In this document: positions 1 to 8,978 of the stretch, one piece after another
Layout of the letters: each line of letters opens with the position of its first letter
Position numbering within the stretch: position 1 is the first letter of the stretch
Made by a program: the position numbers and the translations under genes
From: Chitinophagaceae bacterium
GTDB taxonomy: Bacteria; Bacteroidota; Bacteroidia; Chitinophagales; Chitinophagaceae
Assembly: GCA_023251255.1 (NCBI GenBank)
Contig: JAHEZD010000059.1
Coordinates: 1-37,457 of the forward strand
DNA: 37,457 nt
Direction of reading: 5' to 3'
Notes under the pieces: generated by a model
Seen by the model: the letters and a program-made list of their open reading frames with translations, nothing else
What the model was told of the DNA's origin: nothing
Databases searched by the model: none

Positions 1-1
1 T

Positions 2-850
2 ACACAATCATCTGAAGGGAATATCTATGATGCGTCAAGCCTTGGCATTGCGACCACTGGCTGGCAAAACAACACTATTGGATTTGGAACAAGGACCAAC
101 GGGGTATTGGTGCCACCTTCGTTGGTGCAGGACGCGGCCATCAATACAACCAACTATGTTTCTTTGTTGGGTGCATCGGATGGTCAGGGCCAATCAAGAA
201 GTTCCATCTATGATGTGGGGTTTGACGAACTGAATGGAACGGGCACCATTGCCATTCAGCCATTGTTGCCAACGCAGGTAGGAGCTACATTCTATTTGTC
301 ATCGCTACCTGTGCACCTTGTCAATTTCTCCTTGCAGAAAAAAACGAATGGCATACAGCTATTGTGGAACGTGACCGATGAAACAAACATGCAATTGTAT
401 GAAGTGGAATACTGTACTGATGGGAACAATTTCACCCGACTGGCTTCAATTGCTGCACAGGGCAGCGCAACTGCAACTTATTCATACCTGCATGGTATAA
501 CCATATCCAGTAGCCTATATTACAGGATCAAGATGCTCAATAATGATGGTTCCTATGCTTATTCACCTATCCGTTATTTCAACAACAAAGAAGCCTTGTC
601 CATCAGGTTGTTCCCCAATCCAGCAAGTGCTTTCTTGATGGTGGAGAGCAATATGGTTTCCACCAAGGCCAGCCTTAAAGTCATTAACAGTGCCGGCGCT
701 GTTGTGACTGCAATTAATGGAATTGACTTTTCATCAAGCAATACAATGCGTGTGGATATCAGCACATTGAAAGCCGGTCTTTATTATGTGGAATGCATAA
801 CAAAGGAAGCCAAACATACTTTTCCATTCATTATTGCAAACAATAAATAA
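2..850 (+). CDS. Surface PL6-type polysaccharide lyase, C-terminal part (5'-truncated by window)
   Basis: The frame is open from base 2 with no start, so the gene begins upstream of the window. The visible part aligns throughout with about residues 428-704 of the next gene's product: the end of a parallel beta-helix (EGNIYDAS, then SLVQDAAINT), a fibronectin-like domain beginning LPVHLVNFSL, and a T9SS type A sorting domain (LFPNPASAF to the C-terminal KLKAGLYYVE-like strand). The catalytic Lys and Arg of PL6 would lie upstream and cannot be seen. By homology to its neighbour it is probably a cell-surface alginate (or chondroitin-B-like) lyase exported by type IX secretion. It ends only 2 nt before the next gene, so the two are probably co-transcribed tandem paralogues. 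The ATG at 107 is internal and not the true start. Confidence 0.85.
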   Translation, partial: TQSSEGNIYDASSLGIATTGWQNNTIGFGTRTNGVLVPPSLVQDAAINTTNYVSLLGASDGQGQSRSSIYDVGFDELNGTGTIAIQPLLPTQVGATFYLSSLPVHLVNFSLQKKTNGIQLLWNVTDETNMQLYEVEYCTDGNNFTRLASIAAQGSATATYSYLHGITISSSLYYRIKMLNNDGSYAYSPIRYFNNKEALSIRLFPNPASAFLMVESNMVSTKASLKVINSAGAVVTAINGIDFSSSNTMRVDISTLKAGLYYVECITKEAKHTFPFIIANNK

Positions 851-852
851 GA

Positions 853-2967
853 TTGAAATACCTCAAGACGATATTGTTTTATCAATGGCTTATTGGCAGC
901 CTTTTCCTGTTGCTGCAAGTAACTGGAAATGCAACTAACTATACAGTATCCACCAAAGCGGATCTGCAAACAAGGATGAATGCGGCTGTTCCGGGGGATA
1001 CGGTCATTGTGGCCAATGGTTCTTACAATTTTGGGCAGATCAATATCACCAACAACAATGGTACGCCTACTTCTGCCTGGATTGTATTGAAGGCCCAAAC
1101 CTTTAATGGAGTTGTGTTCACAAGTGGTACCTACTTGCAATTTGCTGGTAAGCATATCCTGATAATGGGCTTCAGGTTTGCCAATGGGAACAGTGGGTCA
1201 ACGGATGTTATCCAGTTCCGGAATTCATCCTCCGTTGCAGCAAGCTATTGCCGGCTGAACAATATTACAATTGATAGTTACAATAGCGATTCCACAGGCT
1301 CCGTAGCTGGGACCAGTCCCGATATTGATAATAAATGGGTTTCCCTCTTTGGCACCAACAACCGTGTGGACCATTGCACCTTCATCAATAAGGCCAATGC
1401 TGGGGCAACCGTTGTTGTTTGGTATGATAACAACAATTATCCCCAGCAATCAACCACCACCTTGCACAGGATTGACTCCAATTATTTCAAGGGAAGGGGA
1501 TACCAAGGAAGCAATGGTGGGGAGTCCATGAGGATCGGTACAAGCACTGTTTCAAGGTCCAATGGTTATAATATTATTGAGTACAACCTATTTGAGGGAT
1601 GCACACAAGTGGAGCCAGAAGTTATTTCCAACAAATCCAATTTCAATACATACCGCTACAATAGTTTCAGGAACTGCTTTGGTGGCATGACCATGCGGCA
1701 TGGAAGGTATTGCAGCATTTATGGGAACTTTTTTATTGTGGACGATGTTGCTGCAACAAAATCCTATGGCATACGGTTAATTGACAAGGGACATAAAGTA
1801 TACAATAATTATTTGGAGGGGCTGCTTGGCAATAAGAACAGCTTGACTGCATTGCGTTGCCCCATCATCATGTACAACGGACTGGCTTCTACCAATGATA
1901 CAACAGATGCAAGCAAGGCTGCTGGATATTTCCCGGCAGACAGTTCCATGATAGCTTTCAATACCATTGTCAATTGCAGCGGTGGTGCTGGGGTGGTGCT
2001 TGGTTTCACGGATGGGGGTGCCAATACTTTTCAACCAAAAGGAATAACCATTGCGAACAACCTGATCAAAATGGCCACTGGTCAAACAGCTTATAATGAT
2101 GCCTCCAATACCCTGCTTACTTATACTGCAGAAGGGAATATTTACCAGGCACCCAATGGTTTGGGACTTTCCTCTTCAACTGGATTTGCCAATTCAACAC
2201 TGACTTTTGGCACAAGGGCAAATGGTATACTAACTGCTCCATCCTTGGTGCAGGATGCTGCGGTCAATACAGCTAATTATAGCTCCCTGCTGGGCAATAT
2301 AGATGTACAGGGCCAAGTAAGGACCACAATTTATGATATTGGCGCAGACGAAATAAACGGTACTGGAACAGTGGTAGCCTATCCTTTGGACTCCAACTTG
2401 GTTGGTGCAGGCAAGCCGCAAAGCATTCTGCCTGTTCACTTGATTAATTTCAAGGTGCTATTGGTCAATAGAACGGCATCATTTATTTGGGAGGTAGCTG
2501 ATGAAATAAATTTCAAGCAATACAATCTTGAATGGAGCAGTGATGGAATGAACTTCTCCCTGCTCACAAGCATTATTGCACAGGGAACAAATGCCAATAC
2601 CGTTTCTTATAACTATCAACAGGCAAACCTTACAGAAGGGAAATACTATTATAGATTGAAGATGCTTGATAAGGACGGTAGCTATAATTATTCATCTGTT
2701 CGTATGCTAACTGTTGGCAAAACAATTACAGTAAACGTATATCCAAATCCTGCACAGCATTTTGTCACAGTTGATCTGAATGGAAGGTTAAGTGTTGAAA
2801 CCGAAATTATTTTATTTGATGCAACTGGCAACCAGGTTCTGAAAGTAAAGCCCTCAAACAATTCAGTGAATATTCCTTTGGATAAGTTGGCAATAGGCAT
2901 GTACCATTTATCAATTATTGGAGAAGGAAAAACAATAACCAATTATCCATTAATGATTGCAAAGTAG
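853..2967 (+). CDS. Secreted PL6 polysaccharide lyase with T9SS sorting domain (alginate lyase family)
   Basis: The 704-residue product has a signal peptide (residues 1-27, ending TGNA), a parallel beta-helix lyase domain (about 28-500), a fibronectin-like linker (about 527-620) and a T9SS type A sorting domain (about 627-704, VYPNPAQHF). PL6 / chondroitinase-B hallmarks are present: E254 and E256 (calcium ligands), K261 in ISNKS (base) and R282 in MRHG (acid). The spacing E256-K261-R282 (5 and 21 residues) equals that of chondroitinase B E245-K250-R271. In this family beta-elimination splits alginate or dermatan; the neighbouring importer and SDR favour alginate. The protein probably sits on the cell surface. 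The start is TTG at 853: an in-frame stop lies at 844-846 and the signal peptide begins directly here. The gene is 2 nt from the preceding paralogue and 5 nt from the next gene. Confidence 0.88.
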   Translation: MKYLKTILFYQWLIGSLFLLLQVTGNATNYTVSTKADLQTRMNAAVPGDTVIVANGSYNFGQINITNNNGTPTSAWIVLKAQTFNGVVFTSGTYLQFAGKHILIMGFRFANGNSGSTDVIQFRNSSSVAASYCRLNNITIDSYNSDSTGSVAGTSPDIDNKWVSLFGTNNRVDHCTFINKANAGATVVVWYDNNNYPQQSTTTLHRIDSNYFKGRGYQGSNGGESMRIGTSTVSRSNGYNIIEYNLFEGCTQVEPEVISNKSNFNTYRYNSFRNCFGGMTMRHGRYCSIYGNFFIVDDVAATKSYGIRLIDKGHKVYNNYLEGLLGNKNSLTALRCPIIMYNGLASTNDTTDASKAAGYFPADSSMIAFNTIVNCSGGAGVVLGFTDGGANTFQPKGITIANNLIKMATGQTAYNDASNTLLTYTAEGNIYQAPNGLGLSSSTGFANSTLTFGTRANGILTAPSLVQDAAVNTANYSSLLGNIDVQGQVRTTIYDIGADEINGTGTVVAYPLDSNLVGAGKPQSILPVHLINFKVLLVNRTASFIWEVADEINFKQYNLEWSSDGMNFSLLTSIIAQGTNANTVSYNYQQANLTEGKYYYRLKMLDKDGSYNYSSVRMLTVGKTITVNVYPNPAQHFVTVDLNGRLSVETEIILFDATGNQVLKVKPSNNSVNIPLDKLAIGMYHLSIIGEGKTITNYPLMIAK

Positions 2968-2972
2968 GACGT

Positions 2973-5900
2973 ATGATTAAGTCGATAAAATATCTCGGTC
3001 TAAAAAATTTCAAATTGGGGAGAGTAAAAACAGCTTTGCTATTATTGCTGATATGCTTGGTTTGCAATACTTCATTTGCACAAATCAAGATAATCCTGAA
3101 GCTGGATGATTTCATTGCAAAGAATGGGACCTGCACTGGCTCCAGTACATTGGATTACATCCTTGCAAAAAAAATAAAAGCCACTATTGGTGCTGTTGCC
3201 ATAAAGTTTGATAGAACTGCTATAAGTACCCTTGCCCCTTATTTGAATGCCACTAATACCAGTAATGAAAAATTGCTGGAAGTTTGGCACCATGGTTATG
3301 ACCATATTGCCCCAGAATTTATTGGTACTACCTATGCGTATCAAAAAGCACATTTTGATAATGGCAATGATTCCATCAAAAGTTGTTTGCGTTTGCAGAT
3401 GCACTCTTTTGGGGCACCATTCAACCATAATGATACCATCACCAATCGTGTCATTTCAGAAAGCTCCGACTATAAGGTTTGCATGTTCAATGACCCTGCA
3501 CCTTCAGCAGGAATATTGAACTTGACCAATAGGGTGAACATGGAAACTGTAACAGGTAATCCAGACTATAATTTCTTTCTTTCCAACTACAATACTTATA
3601 GAACTGTTTACACCGATTACATGGTGCTGCAAGGGCATCCATACCTATGGGGCACAGCAGAGCTTGCACAGTTCAGCCAAATTGTCGAATACTTGATTGC
3701 TCAAGGATGCGTGTTCGTAACGCCCTATGAATATTACCTTAGTTTGAATCCATCAACACCTGTTCCATCAACTCCACAAACAATAACATTTGGTTCATTG
3801 CCTTCCAGATTGGTAGGTGATGCAGACTTCAATGCAGGTGCCACATCGAGTTCGGGGTTAACAGTTCTGTACAATAGTTCAAACGCATCTGTGGCAACCA
3901 TTGTAAATGGCAACATACATATCGTCGGGGCTGGAACAGCTACAATTACTGCATCACAAGCTGGCAATGCTACTTATAAACCTGCTGATTATGTATCCCA
4001 AATATTAACGGTGAATGCAATTGATTACCGTTCTGCTGTCACTACAGGCAACTGGAATGTCGCTGCATCTTGGGAGTCAAGAAGTTCCACTGGAACATGG
4101 GCAACAGCTTCTGCTGCACCAACCGCCGCAAACAATGTTTATATCCAAAGTGGTCATACAATCACAGTGAATGTTGCCAATGCTTATTGCAATGATTTAC
4201 ATTTGAACACTGCTGGTGTATTGACTATTGGCAACAATACCATCAATGTCAGTGGTAAGATAAGGGCTTTTACAGGTACCGCTGTTACAGGTAGTGCTGC
4301 AAATGATGGAACATTCTATTCTGGACAAACAAGTACTGCCACACTGGTAAGTACAATGATATCCACCTCAAATGGGTTCTTGAAATTTGTTGGATCAAGT
4401 AGGAACATCACCGCCGCAGGTGAATGGGCAGGTGCGGGAACGGCACAGAACACGGAATTTGCATTGGACGCAGATGCTATTGGCGTGCTGGGCACAGCTA
4501 TTAAGTGTAAAGTGCTTACCCTGTCCAGTGGCACCCTTTCTACAGCATCTTCAATCAATGTTGGAAGTACAACAGGTAATGGTATAACCACCATTAAAAG
4601 CGGGGCAAAACTTATTTCTTCAAGAACATATACTGCTGCTGGCAGCCAAGCCATCACTTATAGCAGTGCCAATAAAACGGGAACAATTAGCATTGAGCCT
4701 GGAGGGACGTTGGAATTAACTGGAGCAAACCCGGTTATTGATTGTACTACATTCACCAACAACGGAACGGTTATTTATAGCAGTACTGCACAAACATGGT
4801 TACAGGCCGGTGGAGCAAGCGGTATAAATATTGGCTCCTACAACAATGTAATAATAAGCGGGTCCGGTACAAAAACATTGTCCACTGCCACAACCATTGC
4901 TGGAACATTAACAGTAAGCAATGGCAGGTTGGCTACAGGGCCAAACAACCTTATATTGGGCGGCACAGCCGTTTTCGAAGCGGGCACATCCCTATCCATT
5001 ACAGGAGGCATTACAGACTTTGCAGGTAAAAGTGTCACGTTGAAATCAGCAGCAACGGAATCCTCAAACCCTGAAACAGCCTTTATAGAAGCCATTACTG
5101 GCATGTTGAACAATGCAAGCAATGTCACGGTTCAGCAGTACATTCCCGGGGGCTACAGGACATACCGTTTTTTAGGCCATCCATTTACTACTGCTCAACC
5201 ATTAAGTCAGTTAACAGATAATATCGACATTACAGGCAATGGAGGAAGTGCCAATGGATTCACAACAACTGCTACCAATAATGCAAGTGCATTGTATTTC
5301 AATACAGCCACTGCAGATGGTGCAAGTAGCGATGGTGGATGGCAGCCTTTTACAAGTGCCTTAACCAGCAGTTGGGCGAGGGGCCAAGGTATCAGGGTTT
5401 TATTGAGAGGCTCCAAAAACCAAGCTGGTTCCTTAAGTGGCACGGCCTATATTCCTGATGCAGTTACACTGGATATGACAGGTGCCATCAATACGGGCAA
5501 TGTGCCCGTTAATTTATCGGCTGCTGGAACTGGTTCCACACAAGGGTTCAATCTAGTGGGCAATCCTTATCCCTCTCCTGTGGATATTGGCGCAGTCTTA
5601 ACAGCAGCCACCAATATTGGTAGCAGCTTTTATGTTCGCAACCCACAGGCTGGCAGTTATATAACAGTCAATCCAATTCCTTCATCCTATATACTTCCTG
5701 CCAGCAGTGCATTTTTTGCAGTGGCAAGCGCAACAACCAGTTTGGGTTTTACAGAAGCCAATAAGAATACCTGTACAAGTTGTGCAACAGTTTTCCGTAA
5801 CAGTAATCAACATAATTATTTCCAGTTGAAAGCTTTAAGGAACGGATTGGAATACGATAATCTCTATGTGTATTTGGATAGTCAATACAATAATGAGTAT

Positions 5901-6506
5901 GAAAAAATAAACGATGCAATCAAGTTGAAGAATGATGGCTTGAGCATTTATACCATCAGCAGTGACCATGAAAAATTAGCAGCCGATTACCGGAGCTTAT
6001 CAACTTCGATTATTCCAATGGGCATCAATTTGCCAGTTACTTATGGCAAGCAGGTGTATGTTTTACAGGTGAGTGATTACAATATGCAGGCAAACATCAA
6101 AATGTACCTACATGATAAATTGATGAACACCTATGCAATCATTAAAAAAGATACTGCTTATAGATTGGAGATAGAGCCATCAAATGCTTCAAGTGTGGGA
6201 GAAGATAGATTGGAGATTGTTTTGGAGAAACAGGTCTTGCCTATTCTAACCATCCATCCAATTACATCTTTCAATGTGACTGTTGCTTCTTCACTCAATG
6301 ATTTTTTAGTGAATTACGAAGGAACAGAAGCAACCAATACAAGCATCAAACTCCTGAACACTGCAGGGCAGATAATTCAAAACATATCATTGGGCAAGCA
6401 GCAGCAGGGCCAAGTAAAACTTCCCTCCTGGTTGTTGCCCCAAGGATTGTATATAATAGAAGTACGCATGGGAGATAAAACAGCAGTCAGGAAAATTGTT
6501 AAATGA
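2973..6506 (+). CDS. T9SS-exported protein with N-terminal NodB-like polysaccharide deacetylase domain
   Basis: The 1177-residue product has a signal peptide (about 1-36, ending NTSFAQ). A divergent NodB/CE4-like deacetylase domain (about 38-255) follows, with an Asp pair D45-D46 in LKLDDF and H107-x3-H111 in HHGYDH, matching the metal-binding Asp and H-[ST]-xx-H motifs. The third CE4 motif (RxPY) is weak: the likely equivalent is GAPF near 147, without Arg. After a Pro-rich linker comes a Big-type Ig-like domain (about 265-345), then a long Ser/Thr/Gly/Asn-rich beta-repeat region (about 350-950, starting GNWNVAASWE) and a C-terminal T9SS sorting domain (about 1095-1177). It is probably a cell-surface enzyme or adhesin-enzyme acting on the polymer cut by the adjacent lyases. 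Removal of acetyl groups from acetylated alginate is an inference. The ATG lies 5 nt after the upstream stop. Confidence 0.8.
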   Translation: MIKSIKYLGLKNFKLGRVKTALLLLLICLVCNTSFAQIKIILKLDDFIAKNGTCTGSSTLDYILAKKIKATIGAVAIKFDRTAISTLAPYLNATNTSNEKLLEVWHHGYDHIAPEFIGTTYAYQKAHFDNGNDSIKSCLRLQMHSFGAPFNHNDTITNRVISESSDYKVCMFNDPAPSAGILNLTNRVNMETVTGNPDYNFFLSNYNTYRTVYTDYMVLQGHPYLWGTAELAQFSQIVEYLIAQGCVFVTPYEYYLSLNPSTPVPSTPQTITFGSLPSRLVGDADFNAGATSSSGLTVLYNSSNASVATIVNGNIHIVGAGTATITASQAGNATYKPADYVSQILTVNAIDYRSAVTTGNWNVAASWESRSSTGTWATASAAPTAANNVYIQSGHTITVNVANAYCNDLHLNTAGVLTIGNNTINVSGKIRAFTGTAVTGSAANDGTFYSGQTSTATLVSTMISTSNGFLKFVGSSRNITAAGEWAGAGTAQNTEFALDADAIGVLGTAIKCKVLTLSSGTLSTASSINVGSTTGNGITTIKSGAKLISSRTYTAAGSQAITYSSANKTGTISIEPGGTLELTGANPVIDCTTFTNNGTVIYSSTAQTWLQAGGASGINIGSYNNVIISGSGTKTLSTATTIAGTLTVSNGRLATGPNNLILGGTAVFEAGTSLSITGGITDFAGKSVTLKSAATESSNPETAFIEAITGMLNNASNVTVQQYIPGGYRTYRFLGHPFTTAQPLSQLTDNIDITGNGGSANGFTTTATNNASALYFNTATADGASSDGGWQPFTSALTSSWARGQGIRVLLRGSKNQAGSLSGTAYIPDAVTLDMTGAINTGNVPVNLSAAGTGSTQGFNLVGNPYPSPVDIGAVLTAATNIGSSFYVRNPQAGSYITVNPIPSSYILPASSAFFAVASATTSLGFTEANKNTCTSCATVFRNSNQHNYFQLKALRNGLEYDNLYVYLDSQYNNEYEKINDAIKLKNDGLSIYTISSDHEKLAADYRSLSTSIIPMGINLPVTYGKQVYVLQVSDYNMQANIKMYLHDKLMNTYAIIKKDTAYRLEIEPSNASSVGEDRLEIVLEKQVLPILTIHPITSFNVTVASSLNDFLVNYEGTEATNTSIKLLNTAGQIIQNISLGKQQQGQVKLPSWLLPQGLYIIEVRMGDKTAVRKIVK

Positions 6507-6548
6507 AGCAATTGATTAACCGCAAGCACAGCTTGATAAAATAAGAAT

Positions 6549-8051
6549 ATGAAAGTAAAAGGAATGCGTTGGTGGGTATTGGGCTTGGTGGTTTTGATTA
6601 CCATCATCAATTATTTGGATAGGGGCACGCTCAACTATATGTGGAATGTGACTTCTAAGCATAAGTATGAATTGGTAGATGCAAGTGCAGCTAATAAAAT
6701 CCCTCCTTATGCAATATTTGATAGCTCGTCAAGTAAATACAAATTTAATAAATACACATTGTTTAATGTTGATGGAAGTATTAAGGTTGTTGAAGATTAT
6801 AGAGTGAGCCAGTTTGATGATGGGGCAAAAAAGATGATTTTGTATGCTCAGAAAGAGGGCATTGCTTACGATTTAGGGTTCGCAGATCCAAACAGCATGC
6901 ATGTTGAAATAGACAATATGCTGAAAAAAAAGTATGCCCTTATCAATATTTTTTTTCTCATTGCTTATGGCATAAGCCAAATGCTTTCAGGTAAATTGTA
7001 TGATAGAATTGGGACAAGGAAAGGCTTTGTAGTATCAGCCATTATTTGGGGCACAGCAGATATGCTTACTTCATTTGCAAGGGGCATAACATCATTAAGC
7101 TTCTTTCGTGTAATGCTTGGTTTAGGTGAAGCTGGTCCTTGGCCTGGCTCAGCAAAAAGCAATGCAGAATGGTTCCCTGCCAAGGAACGTGCCTTTGCAC
7201 AAGGCTTCTTTGGGGCAGGCGGTTCGTTGGGTTCAGCAGTTGCACCTTTTGTTATATCCATGTTCTATATAGCTTTTGGTTGGAAGAATACTTTCTTCTT
7301 GGTTGGTTCATTGGGTCTTGTATGGATTATTCCTTGGCTCATCATTAATAAGAAAACACCAAAGGACCATCCTTGGATTACTGAAGAAGAAAAGCAGCAT
7401 ATACTTTCAGGTCAAACAGCAGTAGCAAATACAAATGATAAAGGGAAGTCTTGGGGCGAACTGTTGCAGGACAAAAAAAGTTATGCTGTTATATTGGGTC
7501 GTTTCTTTCTTGACCCCATCTGGTGGATGTTTGTTGTTTGGTTGCCCAACTATTTAAATGGAAGGTTCAACCTTGACATCAAGGAAATTGCAGTATCAGC
7601 ATGGGTTCCATTCTTGGGTGCAGGTATAGGTGCCATCATTGGTGGAAGGTATTCAGGTTGGCTAATCTCTAAGAAAGGCTACACTGCTTTGAAAGCAAGA
7701 AGAACAGCCATCATCACAGGTGCATGTATCGCATTGCCTGCAATGATTGCAACCATCTATGCAACCACGCCATTACTAGCAGTGATTCTATTAGGTGTCT
7801 TGTTAGGTGGCTTCCAATTTTCCATTGTCAATATTCAAACATTGCCAGGTGATTTCCATTCAGGAAAAACCGTTGGTTCATTGGCTGGCATTGGTGGCAT
7901 GGCTGCAGTATTGGGAACCATTGGAACCACATTCCTCATTCCATACATCACTACTGGTAACAATTGGACACCCTTCTTTGTAATGGGTGCATTGTTGGTG
8001 CCATTGTCCATGGTTAGCATATTCTATTTCTCAAACAAATCAAAAACATAA
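6549..8051 (+). CDS. MFS transporter, hexuronate (ExuT/ACS) type, with TM1-TM2 insertion
   Basis: The 500-residue product is a major facilitator of the anion:cation symporter type. TM1 (about 8-24) ends in NYLDR, which matches the NYIDR signature of hexuronate/glucarate transporters. The MFS loop motif is GKLYDRIGTRKG (about 148-159) and AGPWPGSAKSNAEWFP matches the family motif before TM5. Further hydrophobic helices run to residue 495. The unusual part is about residues 36-122, a polar segment between TM1 and the next helix. A normal ExuT has only a short loop there, so some 65-85 residues are extra and should face the periplasm. In alginate loci such transporters import DEH or other uronate monomers; the position between the lyases and the SDR fits this. 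The upstream gap is 42 nt. Confidence 0.85.
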   Translation: MKVKGMRWWVLGLVVLITIINYLDRGTLNYMWNVTSKHKYELVDASAANKIPPYAIFDSSSSKYKFNKYTLFNVDGSIKVVEDYRVSQFDDGAKKMILYAQKEGIAYDLGFADPNSMHVEIDNMLKKKYALINIFFLIAYGISQMLSGKLYDRIGTRKGFVVSAIIWGTADMLTSFARGITSLSFFRVMLGLGEAGPWPGSAKSNAEWFPAKERAFAQGFFGAGGSLGSAVAPFVISMFYIAFGWKNTFFLVGSLGLVWIIPWLIINKKTPKDHPWITEEEKQHILSGQTAVANTNDKGKSWGELLQDKKSYAVILGRFFLDPIWWMFVVWLPNYLNGRFNLDIKEIAVSAWVPFLGAGIGAIIGGRYSGWLISKKGYTALKARRTAIITGACIALPAMIATIYATTPLLAVILLGVLLGGFQFSIVNIQTLPGDFHSGKTVGSLAGIGGMAAVLGTIGTTFLIPYITTGNNWTPFFVMGALLVPLSMVSIFYFSNKSKT

Positions 8052-8064
8052 AATCACAATGTCG

Positions 8065-8083
8065 CACTGAGCTTGCCGAAGTG
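8065..8083 (+). repeat. Dispersed repeat of the CTGAGCTTG-[TC]CGAAG type
   Basis: The 19-bp sequence CACTGAGCTTGCCGAAGTG has short complementary ends (CACT/AGTG). It lies in the 79-nt gap between the MFS and SDR genes. Related fragments occur at 10653-10662 and 26898-26906 (CCTGTCGAA). I recognise the type as a common interspersed intergenic repeat in bacterial genomes; a function is not evident here. Confidence 0.45.
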
Positions 8084-8130
8084 TTATTGGAACCATCTTT
8101 AAAAATCAATCACTTTAAAAAATAGCAATT

Positions 8131-8883
8131 ATGAAATTCAAAGGAAAAGTAGCCATCGTTACAGGTGGAGCAAGGGACATCGGAAGAGCTGTATCATTGA
8201 AACTCGCTGCTGAAGGAGCGAAAGTTGTCGTAAACTTTTTAGGCAATGCGCAACAGGCAGAAGAAACATTGAAGCTTATTAAGGAAGCGGGTGGGGAAGC
8301 CATCATTGTAAAGGCAGATGTTACAAAATCTGCTGAAGTAGCCAACCTTGTGGCAGAAACGCAGAAAGCTTTTGGCAACGACATCCACATCTTGGTAAAT
8401 GTGGCTGGTGGCCTGGTAGCCAGGAAATTGATTGCTGATATGGACGAGGAGTTCTGGGATTTTGTAATGAATGTAAATGCAAAATCAGTTTTCCTTACCA
8501 CAAAATACGTATCCCCCTTTATGCCGGCGGGTAGTGCCATTGTAAACTTCTCCTCGCAGGCAGGTCGCGATGGTGGCGGTTTTGGTGCAAGTGCCTATGC
8601 AACAGGTAAGGGTGCAGTGGCCACTTTTACAAGGGGCATGGCAAAGGAGCTGGGTCCAAAAGGCATTCGAGTGAATGCGGTTGACCCAGGTATGATTGCA
8701 ACCACTTTCCACGATACGTTTACCAAACCTGAAGTTCGTGTAGCCGTTGCTAATGGCACACCGTTACGCAGGCAAGGGGAAGCAAATGAAGTAGCTGATC
8801 TGGTAGCGTACCTGGCAAGTGATGAAAGTAGTTTCATTACTGGAACCAATATTGATATTAATGGTGGTACCTGGTTTTCATAG
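8131..8883 (+). CDS. SDR-family oxidoreductase, probable DEH reductase
   Basis: The 250-residue product is a classical short-chain dehydrogenase. The Rossmann nucleotide motif is TGGARDIGR (11-19). The usual NNAG is NVAG at 90-93. Catalytic residues are Ser at 141/142, Y156 and K160 (YATGK). The C-terminus has the INGGTWFS tail. The sequence resembles FabG-like 3-oxoacyl reductases, but its place between a hexuronate importer and a PL6 lyase points to carbohydrate catabolism. In alginate degraders an SDR reduces 4-deoxy-L-erythro-5-hexoseulose uronate to 2-keto-3-deoxygluconate, and I infer that role here. Cofactor preference cannot be read with confidence. It is cytoplasmic, and probably in one operon with the genes on either side. 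Confidence 0.82.
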   Translation: MKFKGKVAIVTGGARDIGRAVSLKLAAEGAKVVVNFLGNAQQAEETLKLIKEAGGEAIIVKADVTKSAEVANLVAETQKAFGNDIHILVNVAGGLVARKLIADMDEEFWDFVMNVNAKSVFLTTKYVSPFMPAGSAIVNFSSQAGRDGGGFGASAYATGKGAVATFTRGMAKELGPKGIRVNAVDPGMIATTFHDTFTKPEVRVAVANGTPLRRQGEANEVADLVAYLASDESSFITGTNIDINGGTWFS

Positions 8884-8978
8884 CCAAAGTCCACCGTGCC
8901 TGACATTGTTGAACATACCCACCAAGGCATATTAAACAATACTTGTGCCTTGGTGTCTTATCGATCCAAATCTTCATC

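Noticed and set aside
8943-8978. A TTG start extending the periplasmic PL6 lyase by 12 residues.
   Set aside because: The extension would put extra residues ahead of a well-formed signal peptide that starts at the ATG at 8979.
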